A stretch of DNA of 64,000 bases from Roseivirga sp. BDSF3-8 (GTDB taxonomy: Bacteria; Bacteroidota; Bacteroidia; Cytophagales; Cyclobacteriaceae): assembly GCF_041449215.1 (NCBI RefSeq), contig NZ_JBGNFV010000001.1, positions 434,001-498,000 on the forward strand, read 5' to 3'. The position numbers were made by a program, and so were the translations under genes. This document shows positions 52,009 to 60,704 of the stretch, piece by piece (positions within the stretch are counted from its first letter, which is position 1; each line of letters begins with the position of its first letter). A model generated the notes under the pieces. The model did not search any database, was not told the DNA's origin, and saw only the letters and a program-made list of their open reading frames with translations.

Positions 52009-52986
52009 ATGGCTCGAATAAAATACTACTACGATACGGAAACCTGCCGCTATGAGCGGGTAAAGGTTTCTAAGTGGGATACTTTACTCAATGGCCTTGG
52101 CTTTTTGTGCCTGGCACTTATCCTTGCTGTAGGTCTGGTATGGCTGTATTCCCTCAACTTCGAAATGCCAAAAGAGGCCCAGCTTCGTGAGGAAAACGAA
52201 GAGTTGAAACTCTACTATGAATTGGTAGACGAGGAGATGGGAAAAATGCGTAGGATGATGGCTGCTCTGCAGGACCGGGATGATAATGTTTATCGCGTGA
52301 TCTTTGAGGCCGACCCTATCCCCGATGCAGTAAGACAGGCCGGAACAGGTGGAGCCCAGCGATATAAGGAACTGATGGAGCAGGACCTGAGCCAAGGCGA
52401 ACTGATGATGAAGACCTTCAAGAAGATTGATAAGCTGAAAAAGCAAATGCTGATTCAGACCAACTCTTACGATGAAATCAATCGTATGGCTGAGGATAAA
52501 AATATTATGCTGGCCTCTATTCCTGCTATTCAGCCCGTATCTAATAAAGAACTGAAACGCCTCGCCTCAGGGTATGGCATGCGCATCCATCCCATTTACA
52601 AAACCCGTCGTATGCACGAGGGCATAGACTTTTCTGCACCGCGGGGCACTCCGATTTACGCAACCGGTAATGGAAAGGTAACAGTAGTACGCAGCAATTT
52701 TAGTGGATATGGTAAAGAGGTCGTAATAGATCACGGATACGGCTATAAGACCCGTTATGCACATATGGAGTCATTCAATGTGCGCCAGGGACAGGAAGTA
52801 AAGCGAGGTGAATGTATCGGTTATGTGGGAAATACCGGTAGCTCTACTGCTCCCCACTGTCACTACGAGGTCATAAAAGATAATGAGCATGTAAATCCGG
52901 TTCATTACTTCTTTAAGGAGCTGAATAGTAATGAATATGATAAGATACTTGAACTCGCTTCCGTAGAAAACCAGTCTCTGTCATAA
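52009..52986 (+). CDS. M23 (LytM) family zinc peptidase, membrane-anchored
   Basis: 325 residues. One N-terminal membrane segment (about 27-49) is followed by a coiled coil (about 55-160), then the LytM domain (about 190-300). The metal motifs HEGIDFSAPRG and the HCHYE histidines are complete, with YGKEVVIDHGYGYKTRYAHM between, so it should be an active endopeptidase of cell-wall cross-links rather than an inactive regulator. It faces the periplasm. A strong hairpin terminator follows. Confidence 0.93.
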   Translation: MARIKYYYDTETCRYERVKVSKWDTLLNGLGFLCLALILAVGLVWLYSLNFEMPKEAQLREENEELKLYYELVDEEMGKMRRMMAALQDRDDNVYRVIFEADPIPDAVRQAGTGGAQRYKELMEQDLSQGELMMKTFKKIDKLKKQMLIQTNSYDEINRMAEDKNIMLASIPAIQPVSNKELKRLASGYGMRIHPIYKTRRMHEGIDFSAPRGTPIYATGNGKVTVVRSNFSGYGKEVVIDHGYGYKTRYAHMESFNVRQGQEVKRGECIGYVGNTGSSTAPHCHYEVIKDNEHVNPVHYFFKELNSNEYDKILELASVENQSLS

Positions 52987-53016
52987 TTTATTTACCTTAA
53001 AGGCTACAGATATTAG

Positions 53017-53044
53017 AAAGGAGGGCAACACCCTCCTTTTTCTT
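53017..53044 (+). terminator. Hairpin terminator after the M23 peptidase
   Basis: AAAGGAGGG (53017-53025) pairs with CCCTCCTTT (53031-53039), followed by a T run. Confidence 0.85.
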
Positions 53045-53138
53045 TTTTAGAATATATCAAATCGAAGCATACACCGTCAAGACCTTGGAAAGGTTCAATA
53101 TTCTATTTTCTTAGAAAGAGAATCAAACCTTTACCATT

Positions 53139-53288
53139 ATGAAAAAGAAACTTCAGCTTAAGGAGCTACAACTGCAGAGCTTCATCATTTCATCTGACAA
53201 GAAAATTACGGGTGGAGGGCCTGCCCCTTACACATACCGCAAAAACTGCGATCCTGAAACTCTTATTCCCCTATGTGTAGATATATGA
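53139..53288 (+). CDS. Pinensin-type leader precursor peptide 5 (short 2-Cys core)
   Basis: 49 residues. Leader MKKKLQLKELQLQSFIIS is followed by a Lys spacer and ITGG, then a short core of about 23 residues with only two Cys, ending VDI. Leader and GG site match peptides 1-3, but the core is far poorer in Cys, so a different final product is expected if it is functional. A hairpin with loop CTCAAAAG and T run ends it at once, and that hairpin is also the left end of the 197-bp element. Confidence 0.72.
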   Translation: MKKKLQLKELQLQSFIISSDKKITGGGPAPYTYRKNCDPETLIPLCVDI

Positions 53289-53313
53289 TGCAGGTACGAT
53301 CCCTTAAAAATTC

Positions 53314-53510
53314 AAAGAGGCTGTCTCAAAAGGCAGCCTCTTTCTTTTTGTTCAAAATATAATTTTTCATCTTTCGTAACTACCGCGAGGTTGCACCTCG
53401 TGGTTGCCATCTTTGCGAAGTTGTACTTCGCCATGCAGAATGCAAATAGTAAATAACCAAATATTGTTTGACATGAAATAAGGCCTCTCTACTTTTGAGA
53501 CAGCCTCTTT
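53314..53510. mobile_element. 197-bp MITE-like element with 19-bp perfect inverted ends
   Basis: AAAGAGGCTGTCTCAAAAG (53314-53332) is the exact reverse complement of 53492-53510. The termini resemble GAGGCTGTCTCAAAA ends of IS1182-like elements (from memory). Inside are two small hairpins, ACCGCGAGG-TTGCA-CCTCGTGGT (53382-53404) and GCGAAG-TTGTA-CTTCGC (53415-53431). No transposase fits in it. Left and right ends can also act as terminators for the two facing peptides, so a pair of terminators is an alternative reading. Confidence 0.55.
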
Positions 53511-53580
53511 TTTTATTGATTCTTACAAAACGAGCCTATAGATACAGGCTGCATTATATTCAGACCGACCCAATCATTTT

Positions 53581-53790
53581 TCAAAAACCGGGACCACCCC
53601 CCCTATCACAGGTGTCATACTCAGTGTATGCACATTCCGGACAAGTCTCGCCTGTGCCGCAAAACGCAGTACAACCCAGAGGATCATTCAATGAAACAGC
53701 CGTCCCTCCTTTTATCCGGTTAGGCTTCGCCCCCGTTCGGAAACTCATAACTTCAAGGCTCTGCAGAGAAATCTTCGTTTTCTTCTTCAT
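53581..53790 (-). CDS. Pinensin-type leader precursor peptide 6 (5-Cys core)
   Basis: 69 residues from the ATG at 53790; the open frame continues upstream to 53871 without leader character. Leader MKKKTKISLQSLEVMSFRTG is followed by RIKGG, then a core with five Cys (C-x3-C-x5-C-x2-C-x7-C) and a Gly-rich C-terminus GGGPGF. LEVMSF keeps the leader pattern. It is on the opposite strand to the other five and faces peptide 5 across the 197-bp element. Core and spacing differ from 1-3. Confidence 0.78.
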   Translation of the reverse strand: MKKKTKISLQSLEVMSFRTGAKPNRIKGGTAVSLNDPLGCTAFCGTGETCPECAYTEYDTCDRGGGPGF

Positions 53791-53852
53791 AGTTTTTTTT
53801 ACAAAATAGCCACTCCCTCTTCCGAAGTCAATCCCCCCGGTTTGGTGAACTT

Positions 53853-56800
53853 TTACTCCACCTTGAGCCACTCTATGAAGAAGGTAGTTCCCTCCCCTTC
53901 CGTAGTCTCAAACCATATACTGCCTCCGGCATGCTCTACACCACGCCGGGCAATGGCCAGTCCGATCCCCGAACCTTCTGCTTTGGTGGTGAAATTGGGC
54001 AAAAAGACCTTTTTGCTGATATGGTCAGGAATACCGGAGCCATTATCTGACACCTCCACCCTCACTTTATGATTATGGGTGGTAAAAAGCTTAACAGATA
54101 CCCTGGCAGACCTCTCCTTAGGTACACTTTGAATGCCGTTGATAATGAGGTTATTGAATATTCGTCCGGTAAGCTGTTCATCACCCAGTACCATATGAGT
54201 ACCTTCTTCAATATCCGCTACGATCTCAGCTTCATGATTTTGAAATAGTCGCACGGCTCTGGCCAGTGCTTCTGACACATCAAAGAGTTCGCTCTCTGGT
54301 ACAGGCATTTTGGCAAATGAGCTAAAGGTAGTAGCGATATTGCTTAGCGTTTCCACCTGCTCCAGCAGAGAATGTATCTGCTTCCGTGTCTTGTCTGCCA
54401 CCTCAGGAGAAGCCGACTGAACGACGCGCTGCATATGCTGAAGCGTAAGCTTCATCGGAGTCAAAGGGTTTTTAATTTCATGTGCAACCTGCTTGGCCAT
54501 CTCACGCCATGCACTTTCCTTTTCACTCCTAGCCAGCGCTTTGCGGCTCTCTTCCAGGTTTTTCAGCATTCGGTTATACTCGCCCACCATAAGGCCTATC
54601 TCATCTTCTGCACGCCATTTCAATGGCTCATTTTGCCCGGTTAAGCTGGTACGTCGTATCTTCTGAGTAATCAGCCGGAGAGGAAAGGTGAGCACCCTGC
54701 TGGCAAAGTATGACAGGAATAGCAGGATGATAAATAAGAAAGCAAATACATTGATCACCTGGGTCAGAATAAGCGTAAGCTGCCTGTCCAGTTCTGCCTG
54801 GCTTTCAAAAAAAGGAATACCCAGAATCCCCAGGGCCTTCCCGCTTTCTGCAGATAATACTTTCCGGTAGGTACTTCGGTATTGTAGTAATCCGATACTC
54901 TCGGACATAACCTGGCTGGCAAACTTATCGTCCCTGAATTGCTTCAGAACCTGCGGATTTATGTAGCGACTCACAAGGCCATTATCATACACCATAGGAA
55001 GGCTTGTGGCTATAAGCCTCCCTTGGGTATTATACAGGTTTAAATCGCTTTCCGTAAACTCTGCAAACTGAGCCAGGTAATTATTCAGCTCTTCCCTGTC
55101 TACACGGTTACCTGCATAGCGTGAGAGAATGCCCGACAGGTTTCTGCTCAAGTTTTCAGTGCGATCTACATAGCTTCGCGTAATATTGTCACGGTAAGAC
55201 TTGCTCACCAGAATTGTTGTACTTATGCTTATGGCTAGTAAAGGAAGGAAAAAAGCCAGGTTAAGGTAAAGCTGGATCTTTGCAGCAAAATTCAGCTGTA
55301 TTTTTTTGAAGGTAAGCACTATTGATAGTGCCAGCAGAGAGAGCAGCAAAAGGAACAAGCCTACCAGGAAAAGGAAGCTAAAGTTACTGATAAGTATACG
55401 ATTGCTATGAGCCGGCACACTTACGATAATGTCCGTTTCATCTTCATCCGAAACAGCATGATGCAGAAATCCGGAGGCTACTTTCCCCTCGTCATATAAC
55501 CGGGTTTGTTCCATTAGCTCCTTAGGAAAATCTACCTGGTAATTAAAATTACCATAACTATAAGCCAGTTCCCCCTCTGAATACACAGCATAACTAAAAT
55601 CCCGGCCCAGCCCTGATTGAACAAACCGGTTGTCAACCAATAACTCCGGGTAAATGCTATTCGGGATAAACTTTTTAAGCCGCATATCTATCACTATGTG
55701 GCCCACTGTACTCCCGTACAAGCTTACGTCTATAAAACTAAGATAGCGCCTTGGCTGGTCGGTCTGGATATCATTTACAAAATAGATTCCCGTATACTCC
55801 GTCTCAAACCGTTCCTTCGCATAAGTCTCCCTTAGCTGCCGGTAGTTACTCGGACTATTATTCATGGGTTCACCAGCTGCATTAAATAGACTTATTTGTA
55901 TATCGTACTTGTCGAAGTAGTTATTAAGATGTACCCTTCGGATTTTTTGTTCTATGATCTCCTTTGAAGCAAATGCACTGAATAATCTGTTTTTGATGAA
56001 TGCGTCCGAGGATATATTGCTCGTGGCCTCGTCCAACAGATATTCTCCAAACAGGTCGTTTTCTATAAGCAACTCATTGCCAAACCTATCCATAGCCCGA
56101 AGTTCACTGGTGCGTCCGTATTTATAAATAGATAACGCTCCTGTAAACGCCATGGCCATCACGCCGAGAAAGATGTAAAGAAAGGTCGGATACCGCATGG
56201 TGGATAGGTTTCTCGGCAGACCAAACAGGAAAAGTATCGCTACATAAATGGTTAAAATGCCCAGCGTTTCCAATGGGAAGTCACCATTAAGACTGACTAA
56301 AATAGCAAACACGAGAATCGCCAAAGACAGCGCACCAATGACTCTTAGGGGTACTTGCTTCAACAGCCTTATGCTTAATGAGAAGCAGCTATGGATAATT
56401 AGAAAAGCAGTAAGGGCGAGCAGGGCAAATATGAGTATACTAACTACCCTGAATGAGTCAAAAAGAATACTTTCGGTTATATCCAGACTCCACTGGGAAT
56501 GCAAGATTATAGTCCGCGGCAGCAAGAAAACCAGATGCAGAGATGATAGTGAGGTAAGCAGGAAGCAGATCGACAGAATGAACCTCCGAATAGGGTTACT
56601 CATAAGGGCTCTTCGTACCGCTGTAATGCGCCTGAGGGTATAAAACAGGTAAAGTGAAATAATGGAAAGGGCCACCGAATTTAATAGCAGGTCACCCAGG
56701 CTTGGATTTAGAAACGAACTTGCATAGTAACGGCTGTTGAATACCTCAAAACCTATGACACTGAACGGTAGCTCGAGAACTATCATTACTACCCTGAGCA

Positions 56801-57554
56801 CCACAATTGCGGTAGTCAGAAATACCCAGGCAGTAAGGTATCTCACATTCTGCTCTAACAGAGCCACACCTCCGGAAAGGCCCCAGATATACAGAGCTAC
56901 GCCCATAAGAAATAATAGGAACAGAAACCCTTTTAGCTGTTGGTCAAGCATATGGTAACCTGGCAGAAACTGAATGCTGATCAGGTAATTCCCATCCTCA
57001 TCATTTATAGAATAGTACCCTTGTTCCGGCTCATTTGAAAAAAGTACCCCTCCCTCACCAAAGACATCCTGGTTATAGCTGCTCTTTATGTAATTATTGG
57101 TGAGAGGATAATCCCGGTAAAGAGGCAAAAGGCTTATGATCTCATACTGAGCACCTGCCCTATTTATATTTCTGCGGCTGGCTATAAACCAGCTTTTATT
57201 GAGGTTGACTGCGCGTAAAGAATAATTGCCCTTTACCTCCCTGTAGACCGGTACTACCTCAGAATCAGACCAGTACAATAAGCGCCCCTCCAAAAACACT
57301 ACAAAGGGGAATGGGCTATCTTTTGCAAATGTGGAAAAACTTACTGAATCGGTCCTGCTGAAAGTCAGGTCAAGATACTCTGTTAGGCGTTCAAGTTCAC
57401 CCACCTCTTTTATAAGGTTTTCTGACACTTTACCTGCAAAACGCTTCTCATCTTTATCATCACTTGCATCCCTGCCTGATAACATATATACCAGTGAGAA
57501 AACCAGCAGAGAGAAAAATAATAATAAAAAGGATTTCCAGGGTGAGGCCTTCAA
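53853..57554 (-). CDS. Very large NtrY-like sensor histidine kinase
   Basis: 1233 residues starting at a TTG (57554); no nearer ATG keeps the first membrane segment. One N-terminal membrane segment, a periplasmic part (about 30-205), a block of some seven to eight segments (about 205-480), then a second sensor part, another segment pair (about 700-945) and a HAMP-like piece. The kinase core is at the end: AHEIKNPLTPMKLTLQHM, NLIINGIQSVP, DNGSGIP and GSGIGLAIARRG. It should phosphorylate an unlinked NtrX-like regulator; none is in the window. It follows the peptide region and precedes the oxidase operon. Confidence 0.88.
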   Translation of the reverse strand: MKASPWKSFLLLFFSLLVFSLVYMLSGRDASDDKDEKRFAGKVSENLIKEVGELERLTEYLDLTFSRTDSVSFSTFAKDSPFPFVVFLEGRLLYWSDSEVVPVYREVKGNYSLRAVNLNKSWFIASRRNINRAGAQYEIISLLPLYRDYPLTNNYIKSSYNQDVFGEGGVLFSNEPEQGYYSINDEDGNYLISIQFLPGYHMLDQQLKGFLFLLFLMGVALYIWGLSGGVALLEQNVRYLTAWVFLTTAIVVLRVVMIVLELPFSVIGFEVFNSRYYASSFLNPSLGDLLLNSVALSIISLYLFYTLRRITAVRRALMSNPIRRFILSICFLLTSLSSLHLVFLLPRTIILHSQWSLDITESILFDSFRVVSILIFALLALTAFLIIHSCFSLSIRLLKQVPLRVIGALSLAILVFAILVSLNGDFPLETLGILTIYVAILFLFGLPRNLSTMRYPTFLYIFLGVMAMAFTGALSIYKYGRTSELRAMDRFGNELLIENDLFGEYLLDEATSNISSDAFIKNRLFSAFASKEIIEQKIRRVHLNNYFDKYDIQISLFNAAGEPMNNSPSNYRQLRETYAKERFETEYTGIYFVNDIQTDQPRRYLSFIDVSLYGSTVGHIVIDMRLKKFIPNSIYPELLVDNRFVQSGLGRDFSYAVYSEGELAYSYGNFNYQVDFPKELMEQTRLYDEGKVASGFLHHAVSDEDETDIIVSVPAHSNRILISNFSFLFLVGLFLLLLSLLALSIVLTFKKIQLNFAAKIQLYLNLAFFLPLLAISISTTILVSKSYRDNITRSYVDRTENLSRNLSGILSRYAGNRVDREELNNYLAQFAEFTESDLNLYNTQGRLIATSLPMVYDNGLVSRYINPQVLKQFRDDKFASQVMSESIGLLQYRSTYRKVLSAESGKALGILGIPFFESQAELDRQLTLILTQVINVFAFLFIILLFLSYFASRVLTFPLRLITQKIRRTSLTGQNEPLKWRAEDEIGLMVGEYNRMLKNLEESRKALARSEKESAWREMAKQVAHEIKNPLTPMKLTLQHMQRVVQSASPEVADKTRKQIHSLLEQVETLSNIATTFSSFAKMPVPESELFDVSEALARAVRLFQNHEAEIVADIEEGTHMVLGDEQLTGRIFNNLIINGIQSVPKERSARVSVKLFTTHNHKVRVEVSDNGSGIPDHISKKVFLPNFTTKAEGSGIGLAIARRGVEHAGGSIWFETTEGEGTTFFIEWLKVE

Positions 57555-57602
57555 ATTTTCAATAAGTCAGTTACGATCCTGAAAAGATAACGATACAGCT
57601 GG

Positions 57603-57986
57603 TCAATTACTATACTTCGGATCGTAGCTTACACCTCCAAAAGCATGTAAATAGAGAACCCGGGAGAATCTGAAAATGGGAGGTAACAGTAGAATCACAA
57701 TAGCAGGTACAGTAAGTACGTAGACTATGAGTTCAGGATCATCAAAGAAGTTGTAAAGGACGAAAGCCGTGGTAAGTAGGATTCCCATAGTAAATGCATA
57801 ACTCACGTACATAGCACCGAAAAAGAAGCCGGGCTCCCGTTCAAATACCAATCCGCAGTTAGGACATTCCTTGTGCATTTTGTCGAACTTCGTAACATGC
57901 AAAAGGCTGTTTTTAAACATATTACCTTCCCGACACCGGGGACACTTACCCCCGGCTATAGCCAGTAGTTTTGATCTTTTTGCCAT
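57603..57986 (-). CDS. DUF983 family zinc-ribbon membrane protein
   Basis: 127 residues. Two Cys pairs (CPRC near 15-18 and CPNC near 41-44) form a zinc-ribbon-like N-terminal part. Two hydrophobic segments follow (about 55-75 and 85-110), with GFFFGAMYVSYAF typical of DUF983. Function unknown; in Bacteroidota it often sits beside oxidase assembly genes, as here. It overlaps the small membrane protein gene upstream by 41 bases and is the last gene of the oxidase operon. Confidence 0.87.
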   Translation of the reverse strand: MAKRSKLLAIAGGKCPRCREGNMFKNSLLHVTKFDKMHKECPNCGLVFEREPGFFFGAMYVSYAFTMGILLTTAFVLYNFFDDPELIVYVLTVPAIVILLLPPIFRFSRVLYLHAFGGVSYDPKYSN

Positions 57987-58224
57987 TCTTTCTGCTCTTA
58001 CGGTACCACAGATATGCTATCACCATAAATAATAGGTATGGAGCGACAAACATATACAAAATACCTAAATTAAGGTTAGCCGCAATTCCTACGTCGCCAT
58101 TGCTCACATTATTTTCTACAGTAGCACGACACATGGCGCATTGGGCAAATGTATCGCCTGCAGTAATAAGGATAACTGCAAATAAGAGAAAAAAGAAGGT
58201 GTATATTTTCTTACTATACTTCAT
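57946..58224 (-). CDS. Small exported membrane protein with CxxC near N-terminus
   Basis: 92 residues. A signal-like segment (KIYTFFFLLFAVILITAGDTFA) is followed by QCAMCRATVENN with a CxxC pair just outside, then one membrane segment (about 55-75, LYMFVAPYLLFMVIAYLWY) and a basic tail. I know such proteins only as hypothetical genes next to DUF420 and DUF983 in oxidase clusters; copper or heme handling by the CxxC is a guess. It overlaps DUF983 and follows DUF420 by 15 bases. Confidence 0.78.
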   Translation of the reverse strand: MKYSKKIYTFFFLLFAVILITAGDTFAQCAMCRATVENNVSNGDVGIAANLNLGILYMFVAPYLLFMVIAYLWYRKSRKNGKKIKTTGYSRG

Positions 58225-58239
58225 TTATGGAATGAATTC

Positions 58240-58821
58240 TTAGTAGGGATAATAGGGGCTGATCATAAAATAGACCAAAACACCGGTTACTGATACGTAT
58301 AACCATACGGGAAGAGTAACCTTAACAATCTTGCGATGCTTTTCTATCTTACCGCTAAGAGCGTAATAAAAAGCCAAGAGCACGAACGGAACAACTATAG
58401 CAGCAAGCAATATGTGGGAAAAAAGAAGCCCAAGGTAAAGCATACGGCCCGAACCTATTTCTGCAAGCTCTGCCTGGCTTAATACGCCGTTACCATCAAT
58501 GTCCCCAAATTTAACTGACTCAACAGAAGCATGGTATACCACATACGATACAAGAAAGACACACCCCAGGCCAAACGCAGCCAGCATGGCTGTCTTATGA
58601 TACTGTATCTTCTTTTGCCGGATAAAAACAAACCCGGCTATAAGAGCAATGGCTGTGGCAGAATTGACGGTAGCATTAAGCCTGGGAAGAAAATATATCC
58701 AGTCTGCACCAAGATCCAGGCGTACAGGCATAAATAATAATATGGCTACCACCACAGGAATGGCCACAGACAATACCCCAATAATTCTGAGGTTTCGGGT
58801 TTCATTTTGAGTAATGTCCAT
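58240..58821 (-). CDS. DUF420 family membrane protein with an EF-hand-like loop
   Basis: 193 residues, about five membrane segments. In the loop between segments 3 and 4 (about residues 110-125) the sequence DIDGNGVLSQAEL matches a canonical calcium-binding EF-hand loop (Asp1, Asp3, Asn5, Ser9, Glu12). DUF420 proteins accompany cytochrome oxidase genes and are thought to help assembly. The histidine-rich positions (QYHKTAMLAAFG, YHAS, SHILLA) are those of the family. It lies 3 bases after the SCO gene, so it belongs to the operon. Confidence 0.85.
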   Translation of the reverse strand: MDITQNETRNLRIIGVLSVAIPVVVAILLFMPVRLDLGADWIYFLPRLNATVNSATAIALIAGFVFIRQKKIQYHKTAMLAAFGLGCVFLVSYVVYHASVESVKFGDIDGNGVLSQAELAEIGSGRMLYLGLLFSHILLAAIVVPFVLLAFYYALSGKIEKHRKIVKVTLPVWLYVSVTGVLVYFMISPYYPY

Positions 58822-58824
58822 CTC

Positions 58825-59487
58825 TTAAAATTTGGTCAGAAGTACTTTAGCTTCAGTGACAAGAGTTTCAAGCTTCTCAGGGTCCAACCCATTATAATAT
58901 CCTCTGATACGCCGCTGGCTGTCCACCAGGACAAACATAGGGCTATGAACGAAGTCTTCAACCACTTCTCCGCCATCCTCTACAGGCAAAAGAAATCCAC
59001 AACGGGCCAGGTTATAAATATCATTCTGATCGCCGGTGAGAAACTGCCATTTCCCATCAATAGCGCCAAACCTGTCTGCGTAACTTTGCAGTACTTCAGG
59101 GGTATCGTATTCCGGATTCACTGAGATACTTATGATCTGTACATTCGCATCATTTTTTAATGATTCCTGTACCCTCACCATAGCATCCGACATTTTAGGG
59201 CAAATACTGGGACAAGTAGTAAAGATGAAATCGACAATAGTAAGTGTGCCTTCAAGTTCCTCTTCAGTAACAGGCTCTCCCTTCTCATTAACAAGGCTGA
59301 AAGGAGGTATTGTATGTTGAACGCCGGGTTCAAAAGAACAATCATTCAGACTGCTTTCCACACCATTTTCGTATAACACAGGCACATTACCGAACTCATT
59401 TTCCCCAAAAGAATGAAGAAAGATAAATACAGAACCGGGAAGGGCCAGTAGAATAATTAGTAAAATGATCTTTTTAGCCGTACTCAT
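58825..59487 (-). CDS. SCO family copper chaperone for cytochrome oxidase
   Basis: 220 residues with an N-terminal membrane anchor (about 5-24). The copper motif CPSIC lies in FTTCPSICPKM near residue 98, and the third ligand His is in FVHSPMFVLVD near residue 184, so all three expected ligands are present. SCO proteins insert copper into the CuA site of subunit II or keep its Cys reduced. It is encoded between the subunit IV gene and DUF420; a hairpin terminator separates it from the subunit IV gene, so it may also have its own promoter. Confidence 0.92.
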   Translation of the reverse strand: MSTAKKIILLIILLALPGSVFIFLHSFGENEFGNVPVLYENGVESSLNDCSFEPGVQHTIPPFSLVNEKGEPVTEEELEGTLTIVDFIFTTCPSICPKMSDAMVRVQESLKNDANVQIISISVNPEYDTPEVLQSYADRFGAIDGKWQFLTGDQNDIYNLARCGFLLPVEDGGEVVEDFVHSPMFVLVDSQRRIRGYYNGLDPEKLETLVTEAKVLLTKF

Positions 59488-59547
59488 TTGAGGGTATTTA
59501 CTCCCGTTAAAAAACGGAGCTAACTGGTGGGAGGTTCCGTTTAACCA

Positions 59548-59577
59548 CGAAAAAAGCCGGACAAAAGGCCCGGCTTG
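59548..59577 (-). terminator. Hairpin terminator after the oxidase subunit IV gene
   Basis: AAGCCGG (59554-59560) pairs with CCGGCTT (59570-59576); on the minus strand a run of six T follows. Allows attenuation between structural and assembly genes. Confidence 0.8.
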
Positions 59578-59597
59578 ATATCTTATAAAGGTAGGTT

Positions 59598-59918
59598 TTA
59601 CCTAACCTGGAGAATCGCACTTCCTTCGTTTATCAGGGCTATAACTAACCAGACCACGAAGATCATAGGAATAAGTATAGACCAGATAAGCACTTTTACC
59701 TCATGCTTAAGGTGCATAAAGTCAGCTACGATGTAAAACGCCTTGATAACGGTAAGACCTAAAAACAAGGCAGTCCTGAAAGTACCGGCATCAATCGTAA
59801 ATGCAATAATAAATTCTATAATTGTCACTATAGAAAGGACAGCCGCTACTACTAATATCCTTTTTCTCTGTGCCCTTCCATTGTCAGAAGGTATGGCATG
59901 TGAATGATGTTCAGACAT
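59598..59918 (-). CDS. Cytochrome c oxidase subunit IV-type protein
   Basis: 106 residues with three membrane segments (about 20-40, 50-70, 78-98) and an N-terminal His-rich start (MSEHHSHAIP). KAFYIVADFMHLKHEVK is the family's typical loop between segments. It is a small structural subunit of a caa3/aa3-type oxidase. It follows the larger subunit III gene by 13 bases. Confidence 0.88.
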   Translation of the reverse strand: MSEHHSHAIPSDNGRAQRKRILVVAAVLSIVTIIEFIIAFTIDAGTFRTALFLGLTVIKAFYIVADFMHLKHEVKVLIWSILIPMIFVVWLVIALINEGSAILQVR

Positions 59919-59931
59919 GATTTGAATACGT

Positions 59932-60684
59932 TTAGATGAGGTAGAAGAATGTAAATACGAATACCCACACCAGGTCTACAAAGTGCCAGTAAAGACCAAC
60001 TTTCTCTACCATTTCATAATGGCCTCTTTTTTCATAGGTCCCTACCACTACATTATAAAAGATAATGAAGTTAAGCACGATACCGCTAAGTACGTGCGTA
60101 CCGTGGAAACCTGTGATAAAGAAGAACAGATCAGCAAACAGAGGAGGGCCGTATTGATTAATCTGAAGGTTAGCTCCGAAAATGGTAGTGCCGTCTGCCA
60201 GAGACGCACCTGCATCAGTTCCGTGAATGAAGTGAGACCACTCCCATGCCTGACAACCAAGGAAGGCGATTCCACCAATGATTGTCCAAAGCATCCATTT
60301 CTCAACAGCTTTACGATCCATACGGTGGCCTGCTTCCACAGCAAGTACCATAGTCACACTGCTAAGAATAAGGATAAAGGTCATAATACCAACAAATACC
60401 AGAGGTAAATCCCACCCGTGGAGGAATGGAACGGCGTTAAACACCTTCTCGGGAATAGGCCAGTAGTCCTGTGAAAATTCAAATGCGCCGTGAATCTCAG
60501 GATTGTACGCCGGATGGAAGTAACGGATCATTCCGTAAGCCACCAGTAGTGTAGAGAATGTAAAAGCATCCGAAAGCAGGAAAAACCACATCATGAGTTT
60601 TCCGTAGCTGGCTTTTAATGGCGATTGACCGCCATCCCAGATGCTTCGCTTCGGCTTTTCTATTACCGTAGAAGTTGTCGACAT
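59932..60684 (-). CDS. Heme-copper oxidase subunit III (longer)
   Basis: 250 residues with about seven hydrophobic segments; the C-terminal VGLYWHFVDLVWVFVFTFFYL and TGFHGTHVLSG are subunit III hallmarks. A Glu in LGCQAWEWSHFIHG near the middle matches the conserved acidic residue. Structural subunit of the terminal oxidase in the inner membrane. It follows another subunit III-like gene by 20 bases. Confidence 0.92.
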   Translation of the reverse strand: MSTTSTVIEKPKRSIWDGGQSPLKASYGKLMMWFFLLSDAFTFSTLLVAYGMIRYFHPAYNPEIHGAFEFSQDYWPIPEKVFNAVPFLHGWDLPLVFVGIMTFILILSSVTMVLAVEAGHRMDRKAVEKWMLWTIIGGIAFLGCQAWEWSHFIHGTDAGASLADGTTIFGANLQINQYGPPLFADLFFFITGFHGTHVLSGIVLNFIIFYNVVVGTYEKRGHYEMVEKVGLYWHFVDLVWVFVFTFFYLI

Positions 60685-60704
60685 GTTAATACAGTTAGCA
60701 AGTA

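Noticed and set aside
53842-54072. Plus-strand ORFs within the large histidine kinase
   Set aside because: They are antisense shadows of the kinase frame with no independent support.
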